From Hibiscus mutabilis (taxonomy: Eukaryota; Streptophyta; Magnoliopsida; Malvales; Malvaceae), in assembly GCA_019671005.1 (NCBI GenBank), contig CM033732.1:46117392-46181391 (forward strand): a stretch of DNA of 64,000 bases, written 5' to 3'. Positions 1 through 11,573 of the stretch are shown in pieces. Made by a program: the position numbers and the translations under genes. Under the pieces are notes generated by a model. The model saw only the letters and a program-made list of their open reading frames with translations, did not search any database and was not told where the DNA came from. Positions within the stretch are counted from its first letter, which is position 1, and every line of letters starts with the position of its first letter.

Positions 1-2
1 TC

Positions 3-2545
3 GCTCTCTGTTGCTGTTCTTTCACTATCAACGCATTTCATGTTCTTGGAGAAATTAGTCCCGAACCAGAACCCGTTGGTTATATCCTTTCTTGCGGCAA
101 AAACGACGACGGAACCGATGCCGATGGTCGAAAATGGGTTCCCGACAAAAAGTTTCTATCTTCAACCAACAAGAAAGATGATACGGAGGCCGCCACGGCT
201 GAATTCCAGGACCCTTTGTTGCCGTCAGCAGTTCCATACATGAACGCGAGGATTTTCCGATCATCGTCGACGTCTTACAAGTTCCCGGTTATATCGGAGA
301 GCCGCCTGTGGCTTCAGGCTCCACTTTTACCCCGCCACTTACGGCAACCTCGACCCATTCAGCTCTTATTTCTCGTCGTCGCCAACGGCGTCACGCTTCT
401 CAACAACTTCAGCGCCGCCATCACGGCGAAAGCTTTCACGCAGGCTTATATTTTAAGGGAGTTCTCTCTGATGCCCGTCGGATTGGGCGATCTCAACGTC
501 ACGATCGCTCCCTCGAAACAATCGTACGCTTTCATCAATGGCATTGAAGTGATCCCTATGCCGGATATATTCCACCAACCGGCTGCTTTTGTTGGATATG
601 GAGACGAGACTTTGATCTCCGTAGCTCGACTCTGCAAACCATGTTTAGGCTAAACGTAGGCGGACAATTCATTGCACCGAACAACGATTCGGGGCTTACT
701 CGAGCGTGGTACGACGATACGCCGTATTTGTTCGGTTCGGCGATCGGCGTCACCTCGCAGGCCGATAAAAAGAAGGTTGATATCCGATATTCGGGCGATG
801 TAACGGAAGACATTGCGCCGTTGGAGGTGTACAGTTCGGCGCGGACGATGGGGCCAGATTCAAATGTTAATAAGAAATTTAACCTTACTTGGATTTTTCA
901 AGTTGATGCAAATTTACACATATGTTGTTAGGTTACATTTTTGTGAGTATCTGCTTCCTAAAGTCAATGAAAGAGTGTTTGATATTTTTATCAACAATCA
1001 AACGGCACAACCGGGGGCTGATGTAATTGCATGGTCAGGATCTCAGGGGATACCGGTTTATAAAGATTATGCAACCTATGTTTCGGATCAAAACGGAGCC
1101 GATGAGATATGGGTGGCATTGCATCCGGCTGAAAGTTTGAGGCCCGAGCTATACGATTCGATTCTTAACGGATTGGAGGTTTTCAAAGTTAATGACACGA
1201 ATCAGAATCTGGCTGGTCCGAATCCGGTGCCATCGGAGATGCTTACTAATGCAGAAACAGAGGAAAAACAGTTTTCCACATCAGGGTCTAAAGTTGGGCC
1301 ATTGATTGGAGGGGTTGCTGGAGGTGTTGCAAGTTGTGCTTTAGTGGTTGCATTAGTTGCTTTTGTTAAGAAAAATCAGCACAATGGTGGTGGTAGTAAA
1401 TGATCAATCCGTTGCCGGTTTATGGTAGTTCCCATGACAGTAAATTGGGAACGACCGGGAAACCCCACGGCGGCAGCCACCTTATGAATATCGCTGCTGG
1501 TCTCTGCAGGCATTTCTCCTTGTCGGATATAAAATGTGGAACCAAGAACTTCAGTGAATCGCATGTTATCGGTGTCGGAGGATTCGGCAAGGTTTATAAG
1601 GGTACTATAGATGGAGGGACTAAAGTTGCTATCAAAAGATCAAACCCTTCCTCAGAACAGGGAGTTCACGAATTCCAGACCGAAATCGAGATGCTCTCGA
1701 AGCTTAGGCACAAGCATTTAGTGTCGTTGATCGGATTTTGCGAAGAAGACGGGGAGATGATCTTGGTCTATGATTATATGGCTAATGGGACCTTAAGGGA
1801 ACATTTGTATCACACTAATAAGCCTCCCTTGTCATGGAAGCAAAGATTGGAAATATGCATTGGAGCTGCTAGAGGACTTCATTATCTTCACACTGGCGCA
1901 AGGCATACAATCATACACAGAGATGTTAAGACTACAAACATTTTATTGGATGAGAATTGGGTTGCGAAAGTTTCCGATTTCGGACTATCGAAAACCGGTT
2001 CTACTCTTAACGAAACCCATGTTAGTACAATGGTGAAAGGTAGCTTCGGTTACTTGGACCCCGAATACTTCCGTAGGCAACAATTGACCGAAAAATCCGA
2101 CGTTTACTCCTTCGGAGTAGTCCTTTTCGAGGTGCTGTGCGCAAGGCCGGTATTGGATTCGAGCTTGCAGAAAGAACAAGTTAGTCTGGCCGATTACGCT
2201 CAGCATTGCCAAAGGAAAGGGACACTCCATAAAATCATCGATCCACATATTAAGGGAAACATTAACCCGGAGTGCCTAAAGAAATTCACGGAGGTAGCGG
2301 GAAAGTGTTTATCGGAACAGGGAATTGATCGACCTTCGATCGGCGATGTGCTTTGGAACCTCGAGTTCTGCCTTCAATTGCAGGAAAATCCGGGAGGGGT
2401 TGAAGTGGCTGAAGATAAGGCCAATGATGCATATGATACACATACAGCAACGATTGCCGTTGATGAAGAGATGGCTAACAACGAAGTCAATTCGGGCCGG
2501 ATAAATCCTGTTTTCTCAATGTTCGTCGATCCCAAAGGAAGATAA
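3..2545 (+). pseudogene. ANX-like: ANXUR-like CrRLK1L receptor kinase, frameshifted
   Basis: CrRLK1L kinases are plasma-membrane receptors with a malectin-like ectodomain; ANXUR members act in pollen-tube integrity. The 5' end lies before the window. Malectin-like sequence runs from about 50 to 1160, a transmembrane segment from 1287 to 1362, and the kinase domain from about 1540 to 2390. The kinase part is one open frame (1400-2545, 381 codons) with GVGGFGKV, VAIK (Lys near 1634), HRDVKTTN, DFGLSK, GYLDPEYF and a family-like C-terminal DPKGR. The upstream part is readable only by switching frame near 314, 378, 625, 912 and 1400: frames 3, 1, 3, 2, 3, 2. The start at 1400 is only the first ATG of the last frame and falls after the membrane segment. 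The gene is probably a pseudogene; assembly indels are the alternative. Family assignment is firm, ANXUR subgroup likely. Confidence 0.85.
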
Positions 2546-2999
2546 TGCATATGCTACATGGACACCGGAAATGAGTTCCATACATTTAAACAATTATATT
2601 CGTTTTCATGTAAATGTCCCGAATAGGGATGGTAAGTACGTGTACTTTAAGAAAAATGAAATAGTTAGACCAACATAGTTACGAATTAGTTATTTGAACA
2701 TCCAAAATTTTGTCAATCCTTGTACAAAAAACTTATTTGATCAAAAACACTACCAGGCTCTTAGAATCAGTTATTGAATTTTCTCAGACAAACATGTTCC
2801 TTTTTAAAATGTACACTGAAGAGTAGAAGATTTAAACCTAGAAATCTACTTTTTTGTTTCATCTTATTAGTCTTCAAATTGGTGTCTTCTGACAAGAAAA
2901 ATAAGGTTTAATTTTAAATTTAGTCCCTTTACTATGTTTAAATTTGATATTTCATCTCTGATAAACTCGCGTTTTCATATTTTATTCTAGTTTTACCTG

Positions 3000-3040
<41 letters not shown>

Positions 3041-3702
3041 TAAATAAGAAAATCTTTTGAGATAAAAAATAATTTATGTCAAACATGTATCTTTTTTCTA
3101 TGGGATCGATCTTTAAGTGTTACAATGTTTATGTAAAGTAACATAATATGTTGAAGAACAATGAAAGGTTCTCTACGTCGTCATACATGTATCTTTTAAT
3201 AGTTGTTATTTTTTATTACTTTTAAAAATAAGAAATCCCAGCATTACTGTCCAAACCAAAGGGTCTACAACATGAGTAGAAATCATTTGTCTCTTTATAG
3301 TATATTTATTTATATTCAGATTCGTTCTTGAGGTAGCGCTATAAGAACGATAGCTCTGGGTTCATCGTCTACACAAAATTCACCGTCTATAATTAGAGGG
3401 GTCCAGTTTTAATGATATTTTAATTTTTTCTAATATTTATTATTAGAGTCTAAGTTTTTCAATACCGGTTGTTAGAAGCATACTCTTAAAATTTAATCTT
3501 TTTCAATACTCTTAAAATATTTAATCTATATTTTATTGTACCGTTATATTAAGAGCTGAGAATGATTGATGCTTTGGTTTAAACACAAATTTACAAAGGA
3601 TTTTCAGCCAATACAAAGCGGTGGAGATTAAAAATTGTATTTGGGTATGTGACTCCATAAGTTTCATGATAGAAAATGTAACTCTATTTATCAAATTATA
3701 TA
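2546..3702. other. AT-rich non-coding stretch
   Basis: Downstream of the receptor-kinase relic I see no coding signal. The stretch holds an (AT)n microsatellite and general AT-rich sequence. Confidence 0.6.
3002..3033. repeat. (AT)n microsatellite
   Basis: Uninterrupted AT dinucleotide run of about 32 bp. Confidence 0.95.
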
Positions 3703-4504
3703 AGCTTAAATGAATTTTACGTGCCTAAAGCTTACACCGTTGCAATTTTAGATGTCTGGCCGTTAAGGGGTGTTAAAAAATTATTAACCAATCAATGTTT
3801 GACACATGACACTAATCTGATTTTTTAATTTTTTGAAAAAAAAAACTAAAATTTTCAAATTTTCCAGAAAATCTAAAAAAGTTTCAATTTTTACAAAATA
3901 ATCCTCAAATCCCTAAAATTTCCCAAACCTAAACCCCCAAATCGCTGCCGATTCCGCCGCCCCTGAGCACACCCCTTTGGTCGCTGGACCTAGGCGGTCA
4001 TTTTCCCCAATACGACGTCGCCAGAAATGCCAAACGAGGTGCCAGTCGAACGTCGATTTCACGTTCGACGTTCGGCTGGCACGACATTTGGCGTTTTCAG
4101 CGATGCCGTGTTGGGGGAAATGACCGCCTAGGTCCAGCGACCAAAGGGGTGTGCTCAGTGGAGACAATCAGCGGCAGTAGCGGCGACGATTTGGGGGTTC
4201 AAGTTTGGGAAATTTTAGGGATTTGGAGACTATTTTGTAAAAATTAAAACTTTTTTGGATGTTCTGGAAATTTAATTTTTTTGTATAAAAAATTGTTTTA
4301 AATTGTTAATTTTGAAAATAAAATAAAATAAACATGCCACACATCATGTTTTAATTGGTTAACGATTTTTTTAACAACAGTTAACTACTGGACACCTAGA
4401 ATTGTAACGGTGTAAACTTTATGCACCTATTTTTAGCAAAAAATACTTTAGGCACCAAAAGTTCAAAAATGGTATACTTTGGGCACTTATTTTTCATTTA
4501 AGCC
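3703..4504. mobile_element. MULE-like foldback element, copy 1
   Basis: An 802-bp element that is almost entirely one long inverted repeat. The left end (AGCTTAAATGA) pairs with the right end (TCATTTAAGCC). The arms remain complementary through a GC-rich middle to a centre near 4060, where both sides show CGTTCGACGTTCG-type sequence. It is flanked by a perfect 9-bp duplication, aattatata (3694-3702 and 4505-4513). Nine-bp target duplications are typical of Mutator-like elements. No transposase is present, so it is non-autonomous. The short ORFs inside are artefacts of the GC-rich arms. Confidence 0.88.
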
Positions 4505-4513
4505 AATTATATA

Positions 4514-4877
4514 ATTCCATATGTAATTATAAAGAAAGTGTAAATTCATAAAATATTTTTTTTGACAAATCGTTCATTAAAATTTTCGTAAACTTTGTTA
4601 AATTTATAGATAAAATAGATACGCTCACCAAGATGAAAGTAGACTTTATGTTAGGGGAATGAACCTATAAAATTTTAAAGGGACAAACTTAAACAATTTT
4701 AGGGGAAGAAAATAGATTTTCAGTAAAAATACATAGAAATTTTAAAAAACTTCTAAATCATATACGAATTTCAATTTTTTAGGGGACGACCGCACCCTCC
4801 AGCCCCTCGGTGCATTCATGCCCTCACAGAAGTTGTGTCACTTTCAAAAGATCAACTGGCGGTTTATATAGGGATGA
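4514..4877. other. Non-coding AT-rich spacer
   Basis: No coding or RNA signal seen. It leads into the target site of the solo LTR that starts at 4883. Confidence 0.5.
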
Positions 4878-5879
4878 CCATGTGTTGTTCCAAAACTGGG
4901 CCTAGTCGAAATTGAATTCCGACGATCGAAAATTTAACATTGAAAAGTCAAATTTTAGCATTGACCTTTGACTAAGTGGTCAATTATTCAAGTATTAAAC
5001 CTTAATTAAATATTGTTATTGTTTAAGGACCCTATTGTAAACATTAGAAATTTTCTTGGTGACTAAATTGTGATAACTGAAAGTATTAAGACATAAGTAT
5101 AAGAATTAGGAAGATAGAGGGTTAAGTGAGTAATTAACCTTTTAGAGGGATTAATCATCACCCATGTGGATGCCTTAAGTTGGGTTGCTTCACCCCAAGG
5201 AATTGTCATGGTCTTTACTAGTTAAAGAATAAAAGAATAGAAGGAAACATATAGAAAATTGACCGGAGCCAAATTATTATCTTCAACCTTATCATCTTCT
5301 TCCACCTTAAGAATAAGCAAGCACCTCTATTGTTAAGCAATTCCGAACTTTGCTTTCCTTCGATTTATTGATCCTGGCTAATTTCTAGCAAGCAAGCAAG
5401 GTAAACCCATTAATTTATCCATCTTCTTCATGAAGGAATCAAGTTAATAAGTCTATAAGAACCCTATTTAAAATTTTAGGGAATCCTATAATCTCATATT
5501 ATGTTTTGATAGCTAGAAATAACTATGATCATTACATATAATCATTGAATCAATATGGATGAATTTTAATGGATTTTTTTTATGTTTTTCCTTTATAGCT
5601 CAAGATAGTGGAGGAGGGGAATTATCCACTTCTTTAAGGATAGACAAGCAATCGAACAAGGTGAAGGTGAAAACTTATCCATCTTTTCAAAGAAGTCTAA
5701 GTCAAGGAATAAAGAAATCCACATAGGTGACCATCCATAGCTTTGGAAAGTTCGATGAGTGTAGTTCATAGTTTGGAAGGCTAGGTGTCATCCTTATTGT
5801 ATTACTTTCTATAGTTTATTGTATGATTATTGTAAAATTGTTCATTGGCTCATATAGAGCATTTGGTGGCAATATTTAT

Positions 5880-6100
5880 ATCATTGGAAAACATTGGTAA
5901 GTTCTTTTTGTGTTGTCTTGCATCATGTTGCATTGGCAAGATCATTACATTGGTAAGTTCATTGCATTAGCAAGTTCATAGTATTGACTAAATCATTGCA
6001 TCGAGAAAATCATGATATTGATAAGATCATCATATTGACAAAGATATTATATTGACAAGGCTATTTTATTGATGAAACTATTGTATTGACAATGATTATT
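5880..6100 (+). repeat. Degenerate ~22-bp tandem repeat in solo LTR
   Basis: The motif cattgacaagatcatta-like recurs about every 20-24 bp with heavy divergence (ttggcaag, ttggtaag, ttgacaag, ttgataag). Confidence 0.6.
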
Positions 6101-7299
6101 GGAGCTAAAGCTCAACTATTGAGTAAAAATATTTCCCTATTGCTAAATCATAAGACATGTAAGTTGCTTGCAATGGAAGCCCTTGGAAACTTTAGCTTGT
6201 TACATGGTATATTAGGACTACGGTCTATGAGCTACGACTCAAGGGTAATGACCCTATATTATATTGGCGATGTTGGATATTAGGGGGAGATGATGGATGA
6301 TGGTGGAGAAAGCATTGACTCATTGTTATTACATTGATACAAGCCATTGCTTTGTGCTTTGAACTTGCTTAAACACAGACCAATGTTACCTATGTCCAAA
6401 TGTGTCCCAAGGCAAACAATGTAAAAGCCAAGTAAAACTAAGGATAAGACTATGGTATAAATAGATAGGAACAAAACATGAAAATGAATTCACGACATTG
6501 AGTATTGTCATGTGTGGGCATGTATTCATTGAGGCCACCATAACCATTAATTGCATTGTTCTTATGAAATCTATTGTTATTGCCATCATAAGATTATTTC
6601 TTACTACCTCACTAGGCAAAGTATGCCTAATATATTCATTTTCATGCATCATTTCAAGTTTAAGATTTCTGAGGGCGTGGTTGTGATTCGAGGTTGCAAG
6701 TCACTCTCTAAGACTTTTAAGTAATGTATCTTTGTCTTCTATAACTCCTAGAAAAGGTGGCATATGGCATGTGTACATGTATGTGTGTGTAAACATAAGA
6801 TATATGTTATAGAATTGTATAAGGTATTTACGACAAGTTTATGAGATGCATAATCATGACATACTAGAATAAGATGAGGAAATAAATGATTAAATATGAT
6901 TATTGAGGTCTTGCATGCATTGATTAGTAAAGAGGACATGAAGACTATGTAGATAAGTTATAAAATAACCATCTTGATAATATGATGCTAGATATGTGTT
7001 GCATGATAAGGAATAAGTCTAAAATGATGTATTTTGAGTGTATTAATTGCTCACCATGTTGAAAGGGTTAAAATATGAAATATGGTATGTTGGTGTTTTG
7101 GTAAATTTGGTAAAGTGACCTATAATGATCTATCAAGTGAAAGCATAGTGAATGGATTCATATTGGCATGCATATAGATTTGATGTTTATAAGTTTGCTG
7201 GTAAAATTTGGTAATTTTTGGACAAGGTTAAGACCCCTAAAATGAGTAAAAACTAGACGAAATTTGTCATTACAGGACTGTCTGTGCCGATATAGGTGA

Positions 7300-7665
7300 T
7301 GGCGTACCGGTACTGGAGATCATTATTGGTCATAGTTAAAACAGGCGTACCGGTACCGATATGCAAGTTTAATATTGTAAATCAAGGCATACCGATACTG
7401 CTATAGTGGTACCGGTACGTAAAATCAACACTGGAATTTTACTGTAGCAAGGGTACCGGTACGGGTGGTGTCGTACTGATACCCATTAATGACTTAATTT
7501 GAGAATTTAGGGTTAGCGTATCGGTACGGTAATAGACCCGTATCGATACGAAAAGCATCGAATCATCGAACCTGTACAATATACCGCGTACCGATATTGG
7601 ATTCAAGTTCGAGAGAATTTATAATAAGGGCGTACTGGTACGGCCTCATGATATCGGTAACGATA
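7300..7665. repeat. Dispersed palindromic CGTACCGGTACCG motif array
   Basis: About ten variants of GGCGTACCGGTACCGATA occur at 30-60-bp spacing, for example at 7302, 7344, 7386, 7408, 7451, 7516, 7537, 7585, 7629 and 7652. Each core is self-complementary (GTACCGGTAC). They sit inside the 3.2-kb solo LTR. Confidence 0.75.
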
Positions 7666-8075
7666 TAGATGAGTTAGTTAAAGTTAGTTATCTGGTTTTA
7701 AGATCTTGCAAAATGGTCACTAAATTTTATATGGATTAATTGAAAGTGTAAATGACTTCCAAACCATTGAAATTTTATACATAAGATAATCAAGCATTGA
7801 ATTTCACATTGGTAACTCTAATTATTGATAAAGTCTTATAATTTATTAGAATTACAATTTGGTCCCTAAAGTTGGAAAACTTGTTGAATGGCCCTTAATT
7901 ATGATTTTAATTAAGTGCAAGTTGACCATTGTTAATCATCGCACTATATTAATAGTTTTGGCTCACTTTCCAACGCATAAGTCATCGTAAATTTTGTTCT
8001 GATCACTGTATTGTTCACTAGTAACACTTTTCAACCCGGATTCCTACCAGTCCTAGAAGGGGGTGTTACACCATG

Positions 8076-8640
8076 GGCCGTGTTGGATCAACTTTTTGGC
8101 CGATCCGCACTCGACCAGAATATTTAACACCTCCATCCAAACCCGATCCGACCCAAAAATTTAACACCTAAATCCAAACCCGACCCGACCAGACATTTTA
8201 TGATGTTCCACTTGATCCGAGCCTAAACCCAAATTCTAGAGTAAAAACCCAAATCCAAACCGACCCGACAGAAATAAAAAATTATCAATTTTCATTATTA
8301 TTTGATAAAATAGGGAGCTAATTGAAAAAATACAAATAGAGAGGAAACATTATAATAATTATTCCATTTTTATTAGATAAAATAAGGAGATAATTGAAAG
8401 ATATATATAAAGAAAATGGCATTTTAGCAATTATACCTAAATATTTAGAATAAAATCAATACGAGTCGGGTCGAATATTTTTCACAACCCAAATTTAAAC
8501 CCGATCTTATCCTCAAAAAAATCAATCCTGAACCCAAAATCCTTTTTAAAAAACATGGTAAAATCAGGTAAAAACTTGTCGGGTCTCTGTCAAATAGCCA
8601 CGGCGCTAAGTATATACACAAAAATCAAAACAACAAACCC
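8076..8640. other. Repeat with GACCCGA motifs, split by the solo LTR
   Basis: Many short AACCCGACC / GACCCGAAC strings are seen, with AT-rich filler. The sequence continues across the solo LTR from about 4866, so this is the interrupted host repeat. No gene is seen. Confidence 0.5.
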
Positions 8641-8659
8641 TAAACAGACTTGAAACGTT

Positions 8660-8989
8660 TCAATCATCTTCGGCTCCAACGGAAGTCACCACTCCCTTTT
8701 CACAGCTCCCATAGAACCCACCAAACCGGCGGAAATAACCAAACTGAAACTCAAACGGCGACGCAAATGACACAAACGATTCAAACAAACGACGTAGCTG
8801 GTCAAAAGCACCACCGCCAATTTCACCGGCGTTGATTCCAGAGCTGAAACCAAACGGTCCATATTGAGCTAAATTTGTTAAAAAAGTAAGCGATTTGATA
8901 CCCATTGATTGAACTGACCATCCCCGCTCTCCCTGTAATATACTCGGAGGGTAGTTCAGCTTTACCTGTAATTTACATTTGTGTTTCAA
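8660..8989 (-). pseudogene. Jacalin-like lectin domain fragment
   Basis: A 109-codon frame whose text resembles a mannose-binding jacalin-related domain: VKLNYPPS early (family VKLDYPSE), then IKSLTFLTN, QYGPFG, PFEFQ and GGFYGS in the order expected of the family. Usual spacers between strands are missing or altered, and the domain is shorter than the normal 140 or so residues. No neighbouring exon was found. I read it as a decayed fragment; a lineage-specific short protein cannot be excluded. The family call is from remembered motif order only. Confidence 0.45.
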
Positions 8990-9112
8990 TCTCTTAATTT
9001 ATATGGACGGGAAAAAGTTGAATGATTTCAACTTGGTTTATGCAATAATCACAACTAATTATCTTAATCAAAGGTCCAGAATCATGTTTAAATTCTAGTA
9101 AATTGTGGGTTG

Positions 9113-10145
9113 TTTTTTTTCCTCGGCAAATTAAGTTTTATTGGATATAACTTAAAAGCTTACACCCGTATTGAGTGTCTCGTTAAAAATTTTCTTAAAC
9201 CTATTTGGAGAAGAAGGCTACACTCAACGCAGGGGATTACAACTCATCCGAACTCAAATTCATTACACAAATTACCATAACAGACAACTTCAAACGCACT
9301 CTGCACACTAAACAAAACAAATCCCACATTACAGATTCCACCCACAAAACTACTAAACCTGTTGTTCCTGAACCTTCCTAGTGAAACAAATCAGTCCCTC
9401 ATATGCCAATGTTTCAAGATTCAGCTAGCAAATTACCACCAAACAAGTTACTTGTACCTTCAAGGGTCTTCGATTAAGCTCACCACCAAGCCTTAAACAA
9501 ATTCTGCTGAACCATTCCATCTTTTGCTAACCCATCAGCAAGACGATTATTTTGTCGAGGCACATAGCAGACCTTGACCCTTCCCACCAGCCTGGCTGCT
9601 CTATCAATTCCCAAGAACAACTCCCGCCATTGCCCGGATTTTTACCACTTTGTGAAAGAATTTTGAATTGGAATCACCCTGTTTTAACCAGTTCAATCTT
9701 GCTTTCGGGCGCCAAAGATCTTCCTGTGCCTTGAGAAAATCCCACAGCTGCAGTTTCTTTTGTTTCAACTCGTCTAACAGATCTGTGCATCTAGGTTTCC
9801 AACATCACCAAGATTTTCAATTTCATTTATTCTGCACTCTAACTTCTTCACCATGCAGTTAAAATCCTCACCAGAAACATTCCACGACTTTAACACTTCT
9901 TTTACCCTTCTCAATTTGTTCGGCAGGTTCTTCCCTGAATATTTCAGCTCTCCCATTGTTTCTTTTATCGCCTTTAAACACCCAGCCTTTGTAAACCAAG
10001 CATTGATGATTTTAAATGGTCTAGGTCCCCAATCAATCTGTTCAGTCGATAGCAGTAGCGGTATGTGGTCAGATATCTTTCGAGGTAACCCACTTAATTG
10101 AATATCCCCATTTGCTTGAAACCAGTCCTTGTCTATCAAGAATAT
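9113..10145 (-). mobile_element. Internally deleted L1-type LINE remnant
   Basis: On the minus strand the segment at 10139-9774 reads as the end of an AP endonuclease domain (GLPRKISDH, then DWGPRPFKI). After a frameshift comes the linker KSRLNWLKQGDSNSKFFH near 9665-9720. Then the text jumps directly to an RNase-H-like C-terminus (YVPRQNNRLADGLAK, near 9535-9580). The reverse transcriptase that should lie between is absent. The plus-strand T-run at 9113-9120 is the likely poly(A) tail. Confidence 0.75.
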
Positions 10146-10427
10146 GTAAAGTTTGCATCTTTTATTCCCTGGACCAATCCAGTATTATTAGTGTAAATAT
10201 AAGTATGCCATTTAAATCCTACGGTATAAAATCTAAATTAAACGCATCGAGCAATTGGAATAAACCAATCAAGAGCCATCCAATTGAAAAGCATTTATTA
10301 TAACTAAAAGTCCAATTCACAATCACTAAAAACATTTATCAGAAAAACTCAAACTAATAAAAACTAAAAGCATTTATTAGAAAATAATTATAAAAACTAA
10401 AGTAGCTTTGCTTAGGCACCAGTTTCT
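10146..10427. other. 3' flank of the bicupin gene
   Basis: AT-rich sequence downstream of the minus-strand bicupin gene, presumably 3' UTR and spacer. Nothing else seen. Confidence 0.5.
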
Positions 10428-11498
10428 TCATTTTGGTGGTGGGAAGAAGATAGCATCATTGGTTCTCTTAGAACGGAAAACCTTCTCCGTCTCAGCCGGA
10501 ACCTTGAACGCCGCCTGAAGAACTTCCGGCGACACGGCCTTCCACGCTCCGATGCTTCCAGCCAAGTGGGTAAACATAGGGTTCGGAGTAGTGATGATCG
10601 AGAACCACGACAAGCCGTCCGGATCTGCAATCTTCGAAACAACAAAAAACCTCGGAACAATCAAGAGATTACCCGCTTTCACCACCGTTTCGAGGACCCT
10701 TTTGCCGTCGACGCCTACGACTTGGAGACGGCCGCTGCCTTTAACAATATACGTAACCTGTAAGGCCGAGTCGCAAGAGAAGCCTGGGGAACACATTGCA
10801 TTCCCTTCCAACCTAACGAGGTCAGCACCGAGCCCGACCTGACCGACCAAAGGAAGGTTTTTAGTGTTCAACAGCACGACGTTGCCGGCATTCTTGATAT
10901 CTGTATCCAACGGAGCTTCTTCACAGTTCAAGGCCATTCCTTTTCGATGGTCCGGCTTCGGTTCCGGCATCTTAACATTGGCATCCAGCTTGACAATGCC
11001 TTTACCGGTTTGGTTTCCGATAAGGGCCTTAGCGGTATCATCATCAACATCCCATGCTCTTTTCACAAACTCAGTCGTGAAGCCGGTGAAGATGCCATTA
11101 GATCCGGTCAGAAAGAAGTCGGTAAACTGACCGGCTTTATGACCTTTCGAGGTATCTCCCATGAAGAGGACCACCAATTCGGTTTCCTCTTTGTTATACC
11201 ACCATGTAATCACACCAAACGGAAGAGCAATTCCATCGCCCTTCTTAATCGCCACCACTTTCTCCTCTGACTCGGGAAGAATAATTCCGGCAACGCCGGC
11301 TCCTTGAAGAACATAAGCAACCATAGAAGAATCAGAGTAACGGGGGAGGGCAAAGCCGTGCTTTTCAAGAGCCAACTTCGCCGCACCGATGTTGCCTTCA
11401 CGCAGCATCGGGAGTTCATTCGGGCACCAAGCGTAGTAGCTTCCACCGTCGCCGCCGTACACTTTCTTTGCCAACTTTGGAGAAAGATCGAGTTCCAT
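10428..11498 (-). CDS. Legumin-like bicupin (RmlC-like cupin) protein
   Basis: A complete single-exon gene of 356 codons. It starts MELDLSPKLAKKVYGGDGG and ends FFPPPK, matching in length and at both ends the plant family represented by Arabidopsis At1g07750/At2g28680, annotated as 11S-globulin-like cupins. There are two cupin barrels, roughly residues 35-170 and 200-340. The metal-binding HxH motif of enzymatic cupins is not seen: at that position barrel 1 has PRYSDS, so a non-catalytic fold is likely. No signal peptide or membrane segment is seen, so it is probably cytosolic and not a vacuolar storage globulin. The ATG at 11496-11498 lies about 70 bp downstream of a TATA box. The biochemical role of the family is not established to my knowledge. 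Confidence 0.93.
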   Translation of the reverse strand: MELDLSPKLAKKVYGGDGGSYYAWCPNELPMLREGNIGAAKLALEKHGFALPRYSDSSMVAYVLQGAGVAGIILPESEEKVVAIKKGDGIALPFGVITWWYNKEETELVVLFMGDTSKGHKAGQFTDFFLTGSNGIFTGFTTEFVKRAWDVDDDTAKALIGNQTGKGIVKLDANVKMPEPKPDHRKGMALNCEEAPLDTDIKNAGNVVLLNTKNLPLVGQVGLGADLVRLEGNAMCSPGFSCDSALQVTYIVKGSGRLQVVGVDGKRVLETVVKAGNLLIVPRFFVVSKIADPDGLSWFSIITTPNPMFTHLAGSIGAWKAVSPEVLQAAFKVPAETEKVFRSKRTNDAIFFPPPK

Positions 11499-11565
11499 CT
11501 TTATGATTCAGAAAGGAAATTGAACTGGAAGTGGAGTAGTGAATTTTGAAGGAGTGATTGAAGGA

Positions 11566-11573
11566 TATATATA
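11566..11573 (-). promoter_or_regulatory. TATA box of the bicupin gene
   Basis: TATATATA on the minus strand, 68 bp upstream of the ATG. This leaves a short 5' leader of about 35-40 bases. Confidence 0.7.

Larger units (their letters stand above)
4883..8070. mobile_element. Solo LTR (3.2 kb) of a gypsy-type element
   Basis: The segment starts TGTTGTTCC and ends GGTGTTACA, and a perfect 5-bp duplication, ccatg, flanks it (4878-4882 and 8071-8075). Joining the flanks gives a continuous host sequence. No gag-pol coding, primer binding site or internal LTR pair is visible, so it reads as a solo LTR left by recombination. Gypsy affiliation is inferred from its length and TGTAACACC-like end (read on the minus strand). 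It contains two internal repeat zones, listed separately. The small ORFs in it are not credible. Confidence 0.8.

Noticed and set aside
1400..2545. A free-standing 381-residue kinase gene starting at 1400
   Set aside because: The upstream malectin domain and membrane segment are recognisable, so this ATG is only the first in the last open piece of a larger gene.
4883..8070. Small ORFs of 60-90 codons in the solo LTR
   Set aside because: Random frames in non-coding AT-rich LTR sequence; no conserved text.
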